Shown: positions 27,218-36,032, counted from the stretch's first letter. The stretch is DNA of 64,000 nucleotides from Bradyrhizobium sp. BR13661 (GCF_029892425.1 NZ_JARXWB010000022.1:78233-142232), one strand, 5' to 3'. Translations and numbers: made by a program. Notes: generated by a model not told the origin, from the sequence alone.

Positions 27218-28290
27218 GGCGACCTCACCGCAAAGCGATAGACGGTGTGATGGCGATAGACGCCGCCGGGATCGAGGCGCGGGCTCGGAAAGTCCGGCCG
27301 GTTCGGCGCATTCGGCCAGATATGCGGCTCGAGGCACAACGCGTCCGATTGACGGATCAGCTTGCCGCCCTTGCCCGAGATCGAGCCGTCGAGATAGTTG
27401 CCGGAATAGACTTGCAAGCCAGGCTGGTCGGTGAACAGCTCCATGATCCGCCCTGAAAGCGGTGCCTCCAGCCGGGCCGCGAGCGCGAGCTTGCCGTCGC
27501 GCGCGAGGCAATAGGTGTGGTCGTAGCCCTTGCCATTCCGCAATTGCTGATCGTTCTCGCGGATACGTGCGCCGACAGCGTGGGCCTCGCGGAAGTCGAA
27601 TGCTGTGCCGGCCACCGCGCGCGGCGATTCCGGCAGCGGGATGGCGATGGGATCAATGGCCAGGAAATGCTCTGCCGCGACCGTCAGTTTGTGATCGAGG
27701 ATGGACGTGCCTGACATGGCACCTTCCAAATTGAAAAAGCTGTGGTTGGTGAGGTTCACGATGGTCGGGCGATCGGTCCGCGCCTCCATCGTCAGCGACA
27801 GCTCGGTCGGGCCGGTGACGCGATAGGTCAGGATCACATCGAGCTTGCCGGGATAATTCTCCTCGCCGTGCGGGCTCGTGTAGGTCAGCGTAACCGCAGG
27901 GCTCGCGCCGTCGTCGATCCCGGCAATGTCCCAGAGCTTGCGATCGAAACCATCGAGACCGCCATGCAGCGCGTTGGGGCCGTTGTTGATTGGAAGCCGG
28001 AAAGTCTCGCCGTCGAGCGCGAACTGTCCGTTAGCGATACGGTTGGCGTAGCGGCCCACTGTCGCGCCGAAAAACTTGCGTTCGGCGAGATAGCCGGCGA
28101 AGGCGTCATGGCCCAGCACGACGTCGTCGTAACGGCCCTTGGCGTCCGGCGCGATCAGCGCCTGGATCACCGCGCCATGGGTGATGATGCGAGCCTCAAA
28201 CCCGCCCTCCCCGCGCAGCACGATACGCTCGACACTGCGTCCATCCGGCAGCGTTCCGAAAACGTCTTTGGTTACTTTCGCACCAACCAT
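27214..28290 (-). CDS. galM: Aldose 1-epimerase (mutarotase)
   Basis: A 358-residue galactose mutarotase that interconverts alpha and beta anomers of aldoses such as galactose and arabinose. Visible family blocks: FGATVGRYANRIANGQF (about residues 74-90), the substrate His in NNGPNALHGGLDGFD (about 102-116), LTNHSFFNLEG (about 176-186) with the catalytic His, and the C-terminal CLEPHIWPNAPNRPDFP with the catalytic Glu region. Length is usual. It lies 2 bases after the dehydrogenase gene and overlaps the lactonase gene, so it supplies the anomer used by the dehydrogenase. Confidence 0.92.
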   Translation of the reverse strand: MVGAKVTKDVFGTLPDGRSVERIVLRGEGGFEARIITHGAVIQALIAPDAKGRYDDVVLGHDAFAGYLAERKFFGATVGRYANRIANGQFALDGETFRLPINNGPNALHGGLDGFDRKLWDIAGIDDGASPAVTLTYTSPHGEENYPGKLDVILTYRVTGPTELSLTMEARTDRPTIVNLTNHSFFNLEGAMSGTSILDHKLTVAAEHFLAIDPIAIPLPESPRAVAGTAFDFREAHAVGARIRENDQQLRNGKGYDHTYCLARDGKLALAARLEAPLSGRIMELFTDQPGLQVYSGNYLDGSISGKGGKLIRQSDALCLEPHIWPNAPNRPDFPSPRLDPGGVYRHHTVYRFAVRSP

Positions 28291-28292
28291 GT

Positions 28293-29219
28293 CTAGTCCA
28301 CAAACGGTTCGACGATATCACGCTTGCCGAGCAGGAAAGCGTCGGCGACGAGACGAAGCGGTGCCAGGTCGACATCGCTCGCGCCTGACGCCGCGAGCTT
28401 GACGAAGTGACGGTAGAGTTCTCGATATTCCTCATCAGGCGCCTCGGCAACAACCTTGCCGTCGACCGCCATGATCCTGCCGCCGCGGGACAACGTCATC
28501 CGGCCCTGATCGGTTTCCGCGACGATATCCCAGCTCTGCGGCCCGGTCTGACGAAAGTCGAACTCGGCTGTGACAGGCAGACCGCTGATGTCGGTCAGCG
28601 TCAGGTTGGCGGCAATCGGCGACTGGCAATTGGCCGGAAAGGCAAGTTTGGCCGCGGTGACGAACACCGGCCTTGGCAGGATGCGGGTCAGGATCGAGAG
28701 CGCATTGATGCCGGGATCGAACACGCCGAGCCCGCCGGGCTCCCAGATCCAGGCCTGGCCCGGATGCCAGACGCGGACGTCTTCCTTCCAGATGATGTGC
28801 ACCGACTTGATCTGGCGCGTCGCCAGCCATTCACGGGCCGGTTCGACGGCCGGCGCGTGGCGCGAATGCCAGGTCGCAAACAAGGTGCGCTTTGCATCTG
28901 CTGCCATCGCCACCAGCGGATCGAGCTCGGCAACGCCGATGCCGGGTGGCTTCTCCAGCATGACATGCTTGCCGGCGGCGAGTGCCGCGGCGGCCTGGGC
29001 GCGTCGCACCTGCGGCGGGGTGCAGAGCGATACCGCATCGATCTCCGGGCCCTTCTCCAGCAGCTCCTCGATGGTCGCAAAATGCGGCAGGCCCGGCAGC
29101 GACGCGTTACGACTGGCAACGGCGGCAAGCATGGCGCCTGACGTCGCGGCGATCGCACCGACATGCTGGTCGCGCGCGATCTTGCCGAATCCGACGATGG
29201 CGATACGAAGATCTGTCAC
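28293..29219 (-). CDS. L-arabinose/D-galactose 1-dehydrogenase (Gfo/Idh/MocA family)
   Basis: A 308-residue NAD(P)-dependent dehydrogenase. The Rossmann start IAIVGFGKIARDQH (residues 6-19) and the EKPPG motif (about 94-98) with the catalytic lysine mark the Gfo/Idh/MocA family. The match to the arabinose 1-dehydrogenase of Azospirillum brasilense is notable: LFATWHSRHAPAVEPAREWL, then VWHPGQAWIWEPGGLGVFDP, PGINALSILTRILP and the terminal LRLVADAFL. It would oxidise L-arabinose or D-galactose to the 1,4-lactone for the SMP-30 lactonase. The start overlaps the regulator stop by ATGA and galM follows 2 bases later. Preference between arabinose and galactose cannot be read from sequence. Confidence 0.88.
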   Translation of the reverse strand: MTDLRIAIVGFGKIARDQHVGAIAATSGAMLAAVASRNASLPGLPHFATIEELLEKGPEIDAVSLCTPPQVRRAQAAAALAAGKHVMLEKPPGIGVAELDPLVAMAADAKRTLFATWHSRHAPAVEPAREWLATRQIKSVHIIWKEDVRVWHPGQAWIWEPGGLGVFDPGINALSILTRILPRPVFVTAAKLAFPANCQSPIAANLTLTDISGLPVTAEFDFRQTGPQSWDIVAETDQGRMTLSRGGRIMAVDGKVVAEAPDEEYRELYRHFVKLAASGASDVDLAPLRLVADAFLLGKRDIVEPFVD

Positions 29220-29983
29220 GAACTTTCTCCAGATTCTACAGGTGCGGCCGGCGCTGTCTCGGCCGCCATTCCCTTATGCCGGCGCATGCCGTTGTGAATG
29301 ACGAAGGCCATGGCTTCGGCCGCTGCCTCAGCGTCACCGGCTGCAATCGAGTCGGCGATCTTCTGGTGCCAGACCAACGCGATCTCGCGGTCCTCCGACC
29401 CGGCAGGTGCACTGAGCATGAACGCCGTGCGCAAGGCGGCTTCGATCACATGCCCGATGGAGCGCATGAACGGATTGCCGGACGCTCGCGCCACCGCAAG
29501 GTGCAAAGCGAGATCGGCTTCGGCAAAGCCAACGGACTCGGACGTTTCCTGCCGCATGCGGTCCATGCTGCGTTGAAGCTCGGCGACGTCTTCCTCCGAA
29601 CGGCGCTTGGCCGCGAGCGCTGCCGCGCGCGGTTCGACCGCAAGACGTATCTCGGCGAGATCGTTGAGAAAGCGCCTGTCGATGCCGGCGTCGAGATGCC
29701 AGGCGAGCACATCGGCGTCGAACATGTTCCAGGCGGCGCGCCCGCGTACGACAGTGCCAACCCGGGCCTTGGTGGTGAGCAGTCCCTTGGCGACCAGCGT
29801 CTTCACGCTCTCGCGGAGCACCGGCCGCGACACGCCAAACATCGCCGTCAGCTCGGCATCGCCCGGAAGCCGCACGCCTTCCGCATACCGGCCCGCGATG
29901 ATGTCGACACCGATCGAGCGGGACACCTCCGCGTGGTTCGAATGGGCCCGTCGTGTCGGGATAACGACGATGCGCGAGGTCAT
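29216..29983 (-). CDS. GntR-family (FadR/FCD) transcriptional regulator of the aldose locus
   Basis: A 255-residue regulator. The start at 29983 is used because GGGAG lies about seven bases upstream and it overlaps the permease stop by ATGA. The N-terminal winged helix reads LPGDAELTAMFGVSRPVLRE (about residues 41-60) then SVKTLVAKGLLTTKARVGTVV. The C-terminal all-helical FCD domain has conserved acidic/His positions in EADLALHLAVARASGN and KIADSIAAGDAEAA, which often hold a metal and the ligand. It is encoded inside the transporter-catabolic operon, so autoregulation is likely; the 21-bp inverted repeat above ytfQ (34679-34699) is a candidate site. The effector is probably a sugar acid or related product. 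Confidence 0.88.
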   Translation of the reverse strand: MTSRIVVIPTRRAHSNHAEVSRSIGVDIIAGRYAEGVRLPGDAELTAMFGVSRPVLRESVKTLVAKGLLTTKARVGTVVRGRAAWNMFDADVLAWHLDAGIDRRFLNDLAEIRLAVEPRAAALAAKRRSEEDVAELQRSMDRMRQETSESVGFAEADLALHLAVARASGNPFMRSIGHVIEAALRTAFMLSAPAGSEDREIALVWHQKIADSIAAGDAEAAAEAMAFVIHNGMRRHKGMAAETAPAAPVESGESS

Positions 29984-30960
29984 GGGGCTGCTCCCACGCG
30001 CTTTGCCACTGGTCGGCGCGCCAGCGCAACCAATCCTTGCTGAAGGGCAATGAAGGCAAACAGCAAGATGCCGGTCGCGATCTTGGTCCACCAGCTCGAC
30101 AGCGTGCCGTCGAAATTGATGTAGGTCTGGATCATGCCCTGGATCAGCACGCCGAGGAAGGTGCCGATCACCGAACCCTGCCCGCCCGTGAGTAGCGTGC
30201 CGCCGATGACCACGGCCGCGATGCTGTCGAGCTCGACGCCGACGGCGGAGAGCGAATAGCCGGCGCTTGTATAGAAGGAGAACACGATGCCGGCGATCCC
30301 TGCGAGCAGGCTCGACAGCATGTAGATCTTCACCGTCATCCTGCCGACCGCGACGCCCATCAGGCTGGCGGTCGCCCTGTTACCGCCGAGTGCATAGACA
30401 TTGGCACCGAACCGGGTGAGATGCAGCAGAAGTGCGCCGCCGATCGCGATGGCCAGCATGATGATCGCAACCGCGCTCAGCCGTCCGCCCCCGGGCATCC
30501 GCAACGCAAAATCGGATACGGTTGAATAAACCGGCGCGGTAATCGGCACCGATTCCGTCGACAGCAGGAAGCTTGCGCCACGCGCCAGGAACATGCCAGC
30601 CAGCGTCACGATGAAGGGCGGCAGGTCGAAGACGTGGATGATCGCGCCCATCGCCGCGCCAAAGGCCGCCGAGAGCACGAGGATGGCGACGAAAGCGATC
30701 AGCGGCGGCACGCCCCAGCGCTCGATCGCAAGCGCGACGAACACAGTGGTGAAGCCGATGACGGAGCCGACCGAGAGATCGATGCCGCCGGAGATAATCA
30801 CGAAGGTCATGCCGGTCGCGACGATGCCAAGGAAGGCGTTGTCGGTGAGGAGATTGCCGACCACGCGGGTGGAGGCGATGTTGGGAAACTGCACTGCGCA
30901 AGCTGCGAAGCCCGCTACCAGAACGACGGCCGTGATCAGGACTGGCGGGAGCCCTTTCAT
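29980..30960 (-). CDS. yjfF: Sugar ABC transporter permease (YjfF-like)
   Basis: A 326-residue CUT2 permease. The start is ATG at 30960, overlapping the YtfT-like stop by ATGA; a longer reading to 31620 would be antisense-like and is rejected. About nine to ten hydrophobic segments occur; the FVIISGGIDLSVGSVIGFTT block (residues about 53-72) and IFGLPPFIVTLAGMFLARG-like region (here FDLPPFIVTLAGMFLARG) are family marks. The VVIGGTLLTGGQGSVIGTFLG block closes the core. In Escherichia coli the YtfQRT-YjfF system imports galactofuranose. Here it is encoded directly above the FCD regulator and arabinose/galactose dehydrogenase genes. Confidence 0.88.
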   Translation of the reverse strand: MKGLPPVLITAVVLVAGFAACAVQFPNIASTRVVGNLLTDNAFLGIVATGMTFVIISGGIDLSVGSVIGFTTVFVALAIERWGVPPLIAFVAILVLSAAFGAAMGAIIHVFDLPPFIVTLAGMFLARGASFLLSTESVPITAPVYSTVSDFALRMPGGGRLSAVAIIMLAIAIGGALLLHLTRFGANVYALGGNRATASLMGVAVGRMTVKIYMLSSLLAGIAGIVFSFYTSAGYSLSAVGVELDSIAAVVIGGTLLTGGQGSVIGTFLGVLIQGMIQTYINFDGTLSSWWTKIATGILLFAFIALQQGLVALARRPVAKRVGAAP

Positions 30961-31949
30961 GGGTTTGCCCTCCGCAGCCGCGCCATGATGCCGGCAAAGC
31001 CGGACAATTTTGGCGATTGTAGCAGCAGCACTGCGAGCACCACCACCGCCTTGACCAGCAGGTTGAACTCCGGCGGATAGCCCGACAGCAAGATACCCGT
31101 GTTCATGGTCTGGATGATCAGCGCACCCAACACAGCCAGAACCAGGCTGAAGCGCCCACCGAACAGCGAGGTTCCGCCGATCACGACCGCAAGGATGGCG
31201 TCGAGCTCGAGCCACAGGCCGGCATTGTTGGCATCCGCCCCCATGATGTCGGCTGCTGCGATCACGCCGGCAAGCGCTGCGCAGACACCGCACCAGACAT
31301 AGACCGCCAGGATCATCGCCCGGGTACCGACGCCAGCAAGCTCGCTCGCCCGTGCATTGCCGCCGGTCGCCTCGATCAGGAGGCCGAGCGCCGAGCCGCG
31401 GACCACAGCACAAGTCAAGATCAGCATGCCAAGCGCGATCACGACCGGGACCGGGACGCCAAGAATGGCGCCGTTGCCGAGCCAGACCAGATCCGGCGAG
31501 GTAAAGGTCACGATGCGCCCCTCGGTGATAAGCTGAGCGATGCCGCGCCCTGCCACCATCAGGATCAGCGTCGCCACGATCGGCTGCATGCCGAGAACGG
31601 CTACAAGAAAGCCGTTCCACAATCCGCAGACGAGTCCAGCGCCGAGCGCAGCCCCCAGCACCACCGGCAGACCATGACTATCGGCGAGACTTGCGGCAAT
31701 CGCGCCGCAGATGGCCATCACCGCGCCGACCGAGAGATCGATGCCGCGTGTCGCGATCACCAACACCATTCCGAGCGAGAGCAGCGCCACCGGCGTGCCG
31801 CGATTAAGCACGTCGATCATGCTACCGAACAGACGGCCGTCCTGAAGGCGCAGGTCGAAGAACTGCGGCGACACCACGCGGTCGACCGCGAGGATCACGA
31901 TCAGCGCCAGGATCTGGGCAAGGCCGCGGCGCGGCAACAACGCTGTCAT
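30957..31949 (-). CDS. ytfT: Sugar ABC transporter permease (YtfT-like)
   Basis: A 330-residue CUT2 permease, the partner of the YjfF-like protein. Family marks are LVIATRGIDLSVGAVMAICGA (split; residues about 63-83), TLILMVAGRGIAQLITEGRI and VVIGGTSLFGGRFSLVLAVLGA. It begins with ATG overlapping the ATPase stop by ATGA and ends overlapping the YjfF-like start, so the four genes are tightly coupled. Nine to ten hydrophobic segments fit an inner-membrane permease. Confidence 0.9.
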   Translation of the reverse strand: MTALLPRRGLAQILALIVILAVDRVVSPQFFDLRLQDGRLFGSMIDVLNRGTPVALLSLGMVLVIATRGIDLSVGAVMAICGAIAASLADSHGLPVVLGAALGAGLVCGLWNGFLVAVLGMQPIVATLILMVAGRGIAQLITEGRIVTFTSPDLVWLGNGAILGVPVPVVIALGMLILTCAVVRGSALGLLIEATGGNARASELAGVGTRAMILAVYVWCGVCAALAGVIAAADIMGADANNAGLWLELDAILAVVIGGTSLFGGRFSLVLAVLGALIIQTMNTGILLSGYPPEFNLLVKAVVVLAVLLLQSPKLSGFAGIMARLRRANP

Positions 31950-33487
31950 GCCCGGGCCTCTTGCACCGCCGCGCCATCGGCGGCGATGGCCGCGAGAATA
32001 TTGGTGACGTCGATCGCCTCGCCCGCGAGCTCCTCGACATGGGCGCGATCGCGCAGCACGATCACGCGATCGGAATAGGTCACGATCTCGTCGAGCTCGG
32101 AGGAGATCACGAGCAGCGCCAGCCCGTCGTCACAGAGCTCGCGGATCAGGCGGATGATCTCGGCATGCGCACCGACGTCGATGCCGCGCGTCGGTTCATC
32201 CAGCACGAGGAGCCGCGGTGACGTCGCGAGCCAGCGCGCCAGCAGGGCTTTTTGCTGATTGCCGCCGGAGAGCAGGCCGACGGGCCGCTCTGGATCAGGC
32301 GGACGGATATCGAGCATCTTGACGTAACGTTTGGCGATCTCGTCCTGCTCGCGGCGCGACAGCGGCCGATGCAGGCCGCGCTTGGCTTGGAGCGCGAGCA
32401 CGATGTTCTCGCGCACGGTGAGCTCGGCGACGATGCCGTCGGTCTTGCGTTCCTCCGGGCAATAGCCAAAGCCGTGGCGCACGCCGTCGCGCGGCGACTG
32501 CAGCCGTATGGTAGCGCCCTCCACCCTCGCCTGCCCGCCATCGGCGCGCTCGGCGCCGAACACCAGCCGCGCCGTCTCGGTCCGGCCCGAGCCGAGCAGC
32601 CCGGCGAGGCCGACAACCTCACCATGCCGCAGCTCGAGATTGAAGGGGGCGACGTAGCCGGCCTTGCCGTAATTCTCGAAGCTCGCGCAGACCTCGCGCG
32701 GCAGACCGTCGCTCGTGGCCGTGCGTGCGCCGGTGGTCTCGGCCAGCTCGCGGCCCAGCATCATCCGGATCAACTCCAGCCGCGGCAACGAGGCTGTCTC
32801 ACGCTCGCCGACCAGGCGGCCGTTGCGCAACACCGTGATGCGATCGGAAATCTCGTAGACCTGATCGAGGAAATGGCTGACGAAGACGATGCCGATGCCG
32901 CGTTTGGCCAGCTGGCGCATGATGCCAAAGAGGATCTCGACCTCGTGGCGATCGAGGCTCGCGGTTGGCTCGTCCAGGATCAGCACGCGGGCGGAGAGAT
33001 CGACCGCGCGTGCGATCGCGGTGACATGCTGGATCGCCACCGAATAATTGCCGAGCGGTGCGGCCACATCGATGTCGAGACCGAAATCCGCAAGCAGCGC
33101 CCTTGCGCGGCGGCGCATCTCGCCGTCGCGCACGATACCGAAGCGCATCGGCTGGCGATCGAGAAACAGATTCTGCGCCACCGACAGGTTCGGCAGCAGA
33201 TTGACTTCCTGGTAAACGGTAGCAATGCCGGCCTGAAGCGCCGCCTTGGCCGAACGCGGTGCAACCTCTTCGCCGCCCAGCCTGACGACACCGGCATCGC
33301 GCGGGAACACGCCGGTGACGACCTTGATCAGCGTGGATTTGCCGGCGCCATTCTCGCCGAGCAGCGCATGGATCTCGCCCGCGCGAAGCGTAAAATCCAC
33401 TTCCTGCAGCGCGCGCACCGCACCAAAGCTCTTGCTGATCCCGCGCACCTCCAGGAGGGACGGAGCAGGATCAAGGCTGTTCTCCAT
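31946..33487 (-). CDS. ytfR: Sugar ABC transporter ATPase, two-domain (YtfR-like)
   Basis: A 513-residue two-domain CUT2 ATPase. The first half has Walker A GENGAGKST (about residues 43-51) and LILDEPTASLDRHEV. The second has a degenerate loop GLLGSGRTETARLVFG, the LSGGNQQKALLARWL signature and LLVLDEPTRGIDVGAH. The partner permeases follow with a 4-bp overlap; the binding-protein gene lies upstream, separated by a hairpin at 33567-33591. It powers import of a galactofuranose- or arabinose-type sugar. Confidence 0.9.
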   Translation of the reverse strand: MENSLDPAPSLLEVRGISKSFGAVRALQEVDFTLRAGEIHALLGENGAGKSTLIKVVTGVFPRDAGVVRLGGEEVAPRSAKAALQAGIATVYQEVNLLPNLSVAQNLFLDRQPMRFGIVRDGEMRRRARALLADFGLDIDVAAPLGNYSVAIQHVTAIARAVDLSARVLILDEPTASLDRHEVEILFGIMRQLAKRGIGIVFVSHFLDQVYEISDRITVLRNGRLVGERETASLPRLELIRMMLGRELAETTGARTATSDGLPREVCASFENYGKAGYVAPFNLELRHGEVVGLAGLLGSGRTETARLVFGAERADGGQARVEGATIRLQSPRDGVRHGFGYCPEERKTDGIVAELTVRENIVLALQAKRGLHRPLSRREQDEIAKRYVKMLDIRPPDPERPVGLLSGGNQQKALLARWLATSPRLLVLDEPTRGIDVGAHAEIIRLIRELCDDGLALLVISSELDEIVTYSDRVIVLRDRAHVEELAGEAIDVTNILAAIAADGAAVQEARA

Positions 33488-33566
33488 AACGACGTCACTC
33501 CCGGCGGCGCCCGCTTATGCTGCGGACGCCCAGCCTATTCGTTCGCGCAGCGATTGCGAAGGGGGT

Positions 33567-33591
33567 GCCGGACCACGAGGCGTGATCCGGC
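33567..33591 (-). other. Hairpin between ytfQ-like and ytfR-like genes
   Basis: GCCGGA-C-CACG, loop AGG, CGTG-A-TCCGGC: a 10-bp stem with one C/A mismatch in the 116-base spacer. As with the hairpin after the other binding-protein gene, it likely stabilises the upstream message; there is no U run. Confidence 0.6.
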
Positions 33592-33603
33592 GAGACGCCC
33601 GCC

Positions 33604-34569
33604 TCAGTAACCGAGGCCCTTCTTGCTGTCGTATTCCTTCTGCGGATTGTCGGTGGCGGTGAGCAGCCTGGATTCGGTCTGAATCCACTTCGGCGGAACG
33701 GTGCCCTTTTCCTTGAAGGCCGCGACGGCGTCGAAGGCCGGGCCCGCCATGTTCGGCGTCAGCTCGACCGTTGCATTGGCTTCACCGGCAACCATCGCCT
33801 TGAAGATGTCAGGAACTGCGTCGATCGACACGGTGAGGATGTCCTTGCCTGGCTTGAGGCCGGCTTCCTTCATCGCCTGGATCGCCCCGACCATCATGTC
33901 GTCGTTGTGGGCGTAGACCGCGCAGATGTTCTTGCCGCCGCCTTCGGCCTTGATGAAGCTTTCCATGACTTCCTTGCCCTTGGCGCGGGTGAAGTCACCG
34001 GTCTGGCTGCGCACAATTTTCAGGTTGGCGTGCTTGGCGACCGCCGTGTCAAAGCCCTTCTTGCGGTTGGCGGCGACGCTGGCGCCGACCGTGCCCTGCA
34101 ATTCGACGATGTTGCACGCCTTGTCGCCGACGGTCTTGGCCAGCCAGTCGCCGGCGACCTCGCCTTCGTGGACGCTGTCCGAGGTGACGGCGGTGAGATA
34201 GAGGTCCTTGCCCGACGGGTCGATGTCGCGGTCGAGCAGCACCACCGGGATCTTGGCTTCCTTGGCTTCCTTCAGCACCGCATCCCAGCCGGTCGCGACG
34301 ACGGGCGCGAGGAAGATCGCGTCGACATTCTGCGCAATGAAGGAGCGGATCGCCTTGATCTGGTTTTCCTGCTTCTGCTGCGCGTCGGCAATCTTGAGAT
34401 TGACCTTGCGCTTGGCGGCCTCCTGCTTGGAGACCGACGTCTCGGCCGCGCGCCAGCCGGATTCCGATCCGATCTGCGAGAAGCCGACGGTGAGCTCAGC
34501 GGCATTCGCCGGCACCGCGAGCAACAACGCGGCCGTGGCGCTGGCCGCAAAGAGGGCTTTGAGGATCAT
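33604..34569 (-). CDS. ytfQ: Periplasmic sugar-binding protein (YtfQ-like)
   Basis: A 321-residue CUT2 binding protein. The signal peptide MILKALFAASATAALLLAVPANA is cut before AELTVGFSQIGSESGWRAAE, which together with IKAIRSFIAQNVDAIFLAPVV and VVLLDRDIDPSGKDLYLT matches YtfQ, the galactofuranose-binding protein. The NRKKGFDTA and YAHNDDMMVGAIQAMKEAG blocks complete the family signature. It is the first gene of the long aldose operon, about 110 bases below a 21-bp inverted repeat that probably marks its control region. Confidence 0.9.
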   Translation of the reverse strand: MILKALFAASATAALLLAVPANAAELTVGFSQIGSESGWRAAETSVSKQEAAKRKVNLKIADAQQKQENQIKAIRSFIAQNVDAIFLAPVVATGWDAVLKEAKEAKIPVVLLDRDIDPSGKDLYLTAVTSDSVHEGEVAGDWLAKTVGDKACNIVELQGTVGASVAANRKKGFDTAVAKHANLKIVRSQTGDFTRAKGKEVMESFIKAEGGGKNICAVYAHNDDMMVGAIQAMKEAGLKPGKDILTVSIDAVPDIFKAMVAGEANATVELTPNMAGPAFDAVAAFKEKGTVPPKWIQTESRLLTATDNPQKEYDSKKGLGY

Positions 34570-34678
34570 CAGGCGGGTCTCCCAAAAATGTTATCCGGGG
34601 CACCGATTGGTATCATGGAACCCTCAGGCCGGCCTCTGAGGCGGCGAGAGGGACTATTTCACGGAAGTTCACGCCCGT

Positions 34679-34699
34679 ATAGTCATATTATTTGACTAT
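34679..34699 (-). promoter_or_regulatory. 21-bp inverted repeat above ytfQ, likely operator
   Basis: ATAGTCA-N7-TGACTAT with perfect 7-bp arms, in the 290-base spacer above the ytfQ-like gene. AT-rich in a GC-rich genome, so it also marks the probable promoter. The FCD-type GntR regulator encoded in the same operon is the best candidate to bind here. Confidence 0.55.
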
Positions 34700-34859
34700 T
34701 GAGACGAATGACGTGGGAACGCGGGAGACGAACGCGCGCGACACGCAAAGGGAGAACTCTCTGACAAATACAATGAGGGGATGAACAAGAATATGCGGGG
34801 ATGGATCGGCACCCATCCGTCATGCCGACGCGCGTAAGCGAACCGAAAACGGAGCTGCG

Positions 34860-36032
34860 CTAAATCAGCTTCCGCTGCGCGAGGTTCTTCATCAGCGCAC
34901 CGATGCCGAACGTCCAGGGCTCGCACTCGTCGCTGGTCCGCATGCGGTTGACGAGCTTGCCGAGCTGCGGCGCGGCGATCGTGACGATGTCGTCACGCTT
35001 GTGCGTAAAACCCTGCCCCGGCGCATCGCGATCCTTGACCGGCGCGAACATCGTGCCGAGAAACAGCACGAAGCCGTCGGGATACTGATGCACCTTGCCG
35101 ATGGTCTGACCGACGAGGTCGGTCGGGTCGCGGCTGATCATGCTGATCGAGGAATGGCCGTCGAGCACGAAGCCATCGGTGCCCTTCACGTTCAGGCTGA
35201 TATCGAGCTTGCGGGCATCGTCGAGCGTGAAGGTGTCGTCGAACAAACGCAGCAGCGGTCCGATCGAACACGACGCATTATTGTCCTTGGCCTTCGACAA
35301 CAGCAGCGCCGAGCGGCCCTCGAAGTCGCGCAGGTTCACGTCGTTGCCGAGCGCGCCGCCGACGATCTTGCCGCGGCTGGAGACGAACAGCACGAGCTCG
35401 GGCTCGGGGTTGTTCCAGGTCGACTTCGGATGCAGCCCGGCATCCATGCCGGTGCCGACCGAGGACAACGTAGGCGCCTTGGTGAAGACCTCAGCATCGG
35501 GACCGATGCCGACCTCGAGATACTGGCTCCAGGCGTTCTGGTCGATCAGCACCTGCTTCAGATGCATCGCCTGGTCCGAGCCCGGCTTGAGTTTTGACAG
35601 ATCGTCGCCGATCAGCCGCGTCACTTCCTTACGGATCGCTTCGGCCGAGGCCGGATTGCCCTTGGCCCGCTCCTCGATGACGCGTTCCAGCATCGAGATC
35701 GCGAAGGTGACGCCGGCGGCCTTCAAGGTCTGGAGATCGACCGGTGCGAGGAGCCAGGGCTTGTTCGGATCGCGCCGATCCGGCGCCGTGTTGGCGACGA
35801 TGGCCTCGAGATCGCCAATGCGCTCGCCCTTGACCGCTGCCAGCGCCTTGGCCGGATTGTCCTCCTCGCAGAGGGCGCTGACGGTCGGGAACTTTGCAGT
35901 GACATCGAAGACGCCGTCAGCGCGCACGGCGACAACAGCCGGGCCGCTCGCCTGAGGCAGCCAGACACGACCGACCAGCGATCCCTTCGTTCCATCTTCG
36001 GGGAGAAGGTCTTTAACCGTCAAACTCGTCAT
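34860..36032 (-). CDS. xylX: 2-keto-3-deoxy-pentonate dehydratase, FAH superfamily (XylX-like)
   Basis: A 390-residue enzyme of the fumarylacetoacetate hydrolase superfamily. It closely resembles Caulobacter XylX, which dehydrates 2-keto-3-deoxy-D-xylonate (or the L-arabinonate equivalent) to alpha-ketoglutarate semialdehyde. Shared blocks include LLAPVDLQTLKAAGVTFAIS (about residues 113-132), TKAPTLSSVG, NNPEPELVL, GNDVNLRDFEGRSALLLSKA (split) and KDNNASCSIGPLLRLFD. The metal ligands of the fold, Glu/Glu/Asp, lie in the NPEPEL and FVLDGHSSIS regions. It is the last step before 2-ketoglutarate semialdehyde dehydrogenase in the oxidative arabinose/xylose route. The gene is on the same strand as the dehydrogenase-lactonase operon but 290 bases upstream and may have its own promoter. 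Confidence 0.85.
   Translation of the reverse strand: MTSLTVKDLLPEDGTKGSLVGRVWLPQASGPAVVAVRADGVFDVTAKFPTVSALCEEDNPAKALAAVKGERIGDLEAIVANTAPDRRDPNKPWLLAPVDLQTLKAAGVTFAISMLERVIEERAKGNPASAEAIRKEVTRLIGDDLSKLKPGSDQAMHLKQVLIDQNAWSQYLEVGIGPDAEVFTKAPTLSSVGTGMDAGLHPKSTWNNPEPELVLFVSSRGKIVGGALGNDVNLRDFEGRSALLLSKAKDNNASCSIGPLLRLFDDTFTLDDARKLDISLNVKGTDGFVLDGHSSISMISRDPTDLVGQTIGKVHQYPDGFVLFLGTMFAPVKDRDAPGQGFTHKRDDIVTIAAPQLGKLVNRMRTSDECEPWTFGIGALMKNLAQRKLI

Noticed and set aside
30961..31620. An upstream extension of the YjfF-like permease frame to 31620
   Set aside because: It overlaps the YtfT-like permease in another frame and is arginine-rich; the ATG at 30960 has the usual 4-bp overlap and begins the first membrane helix.
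32252..33610. A 452-codon plus-strand frame opposite the YtfR-like ATPase gene
   Set aside because: Antisense to a two-domain ATPase with intact Walker and signature motifs on the minus strand.
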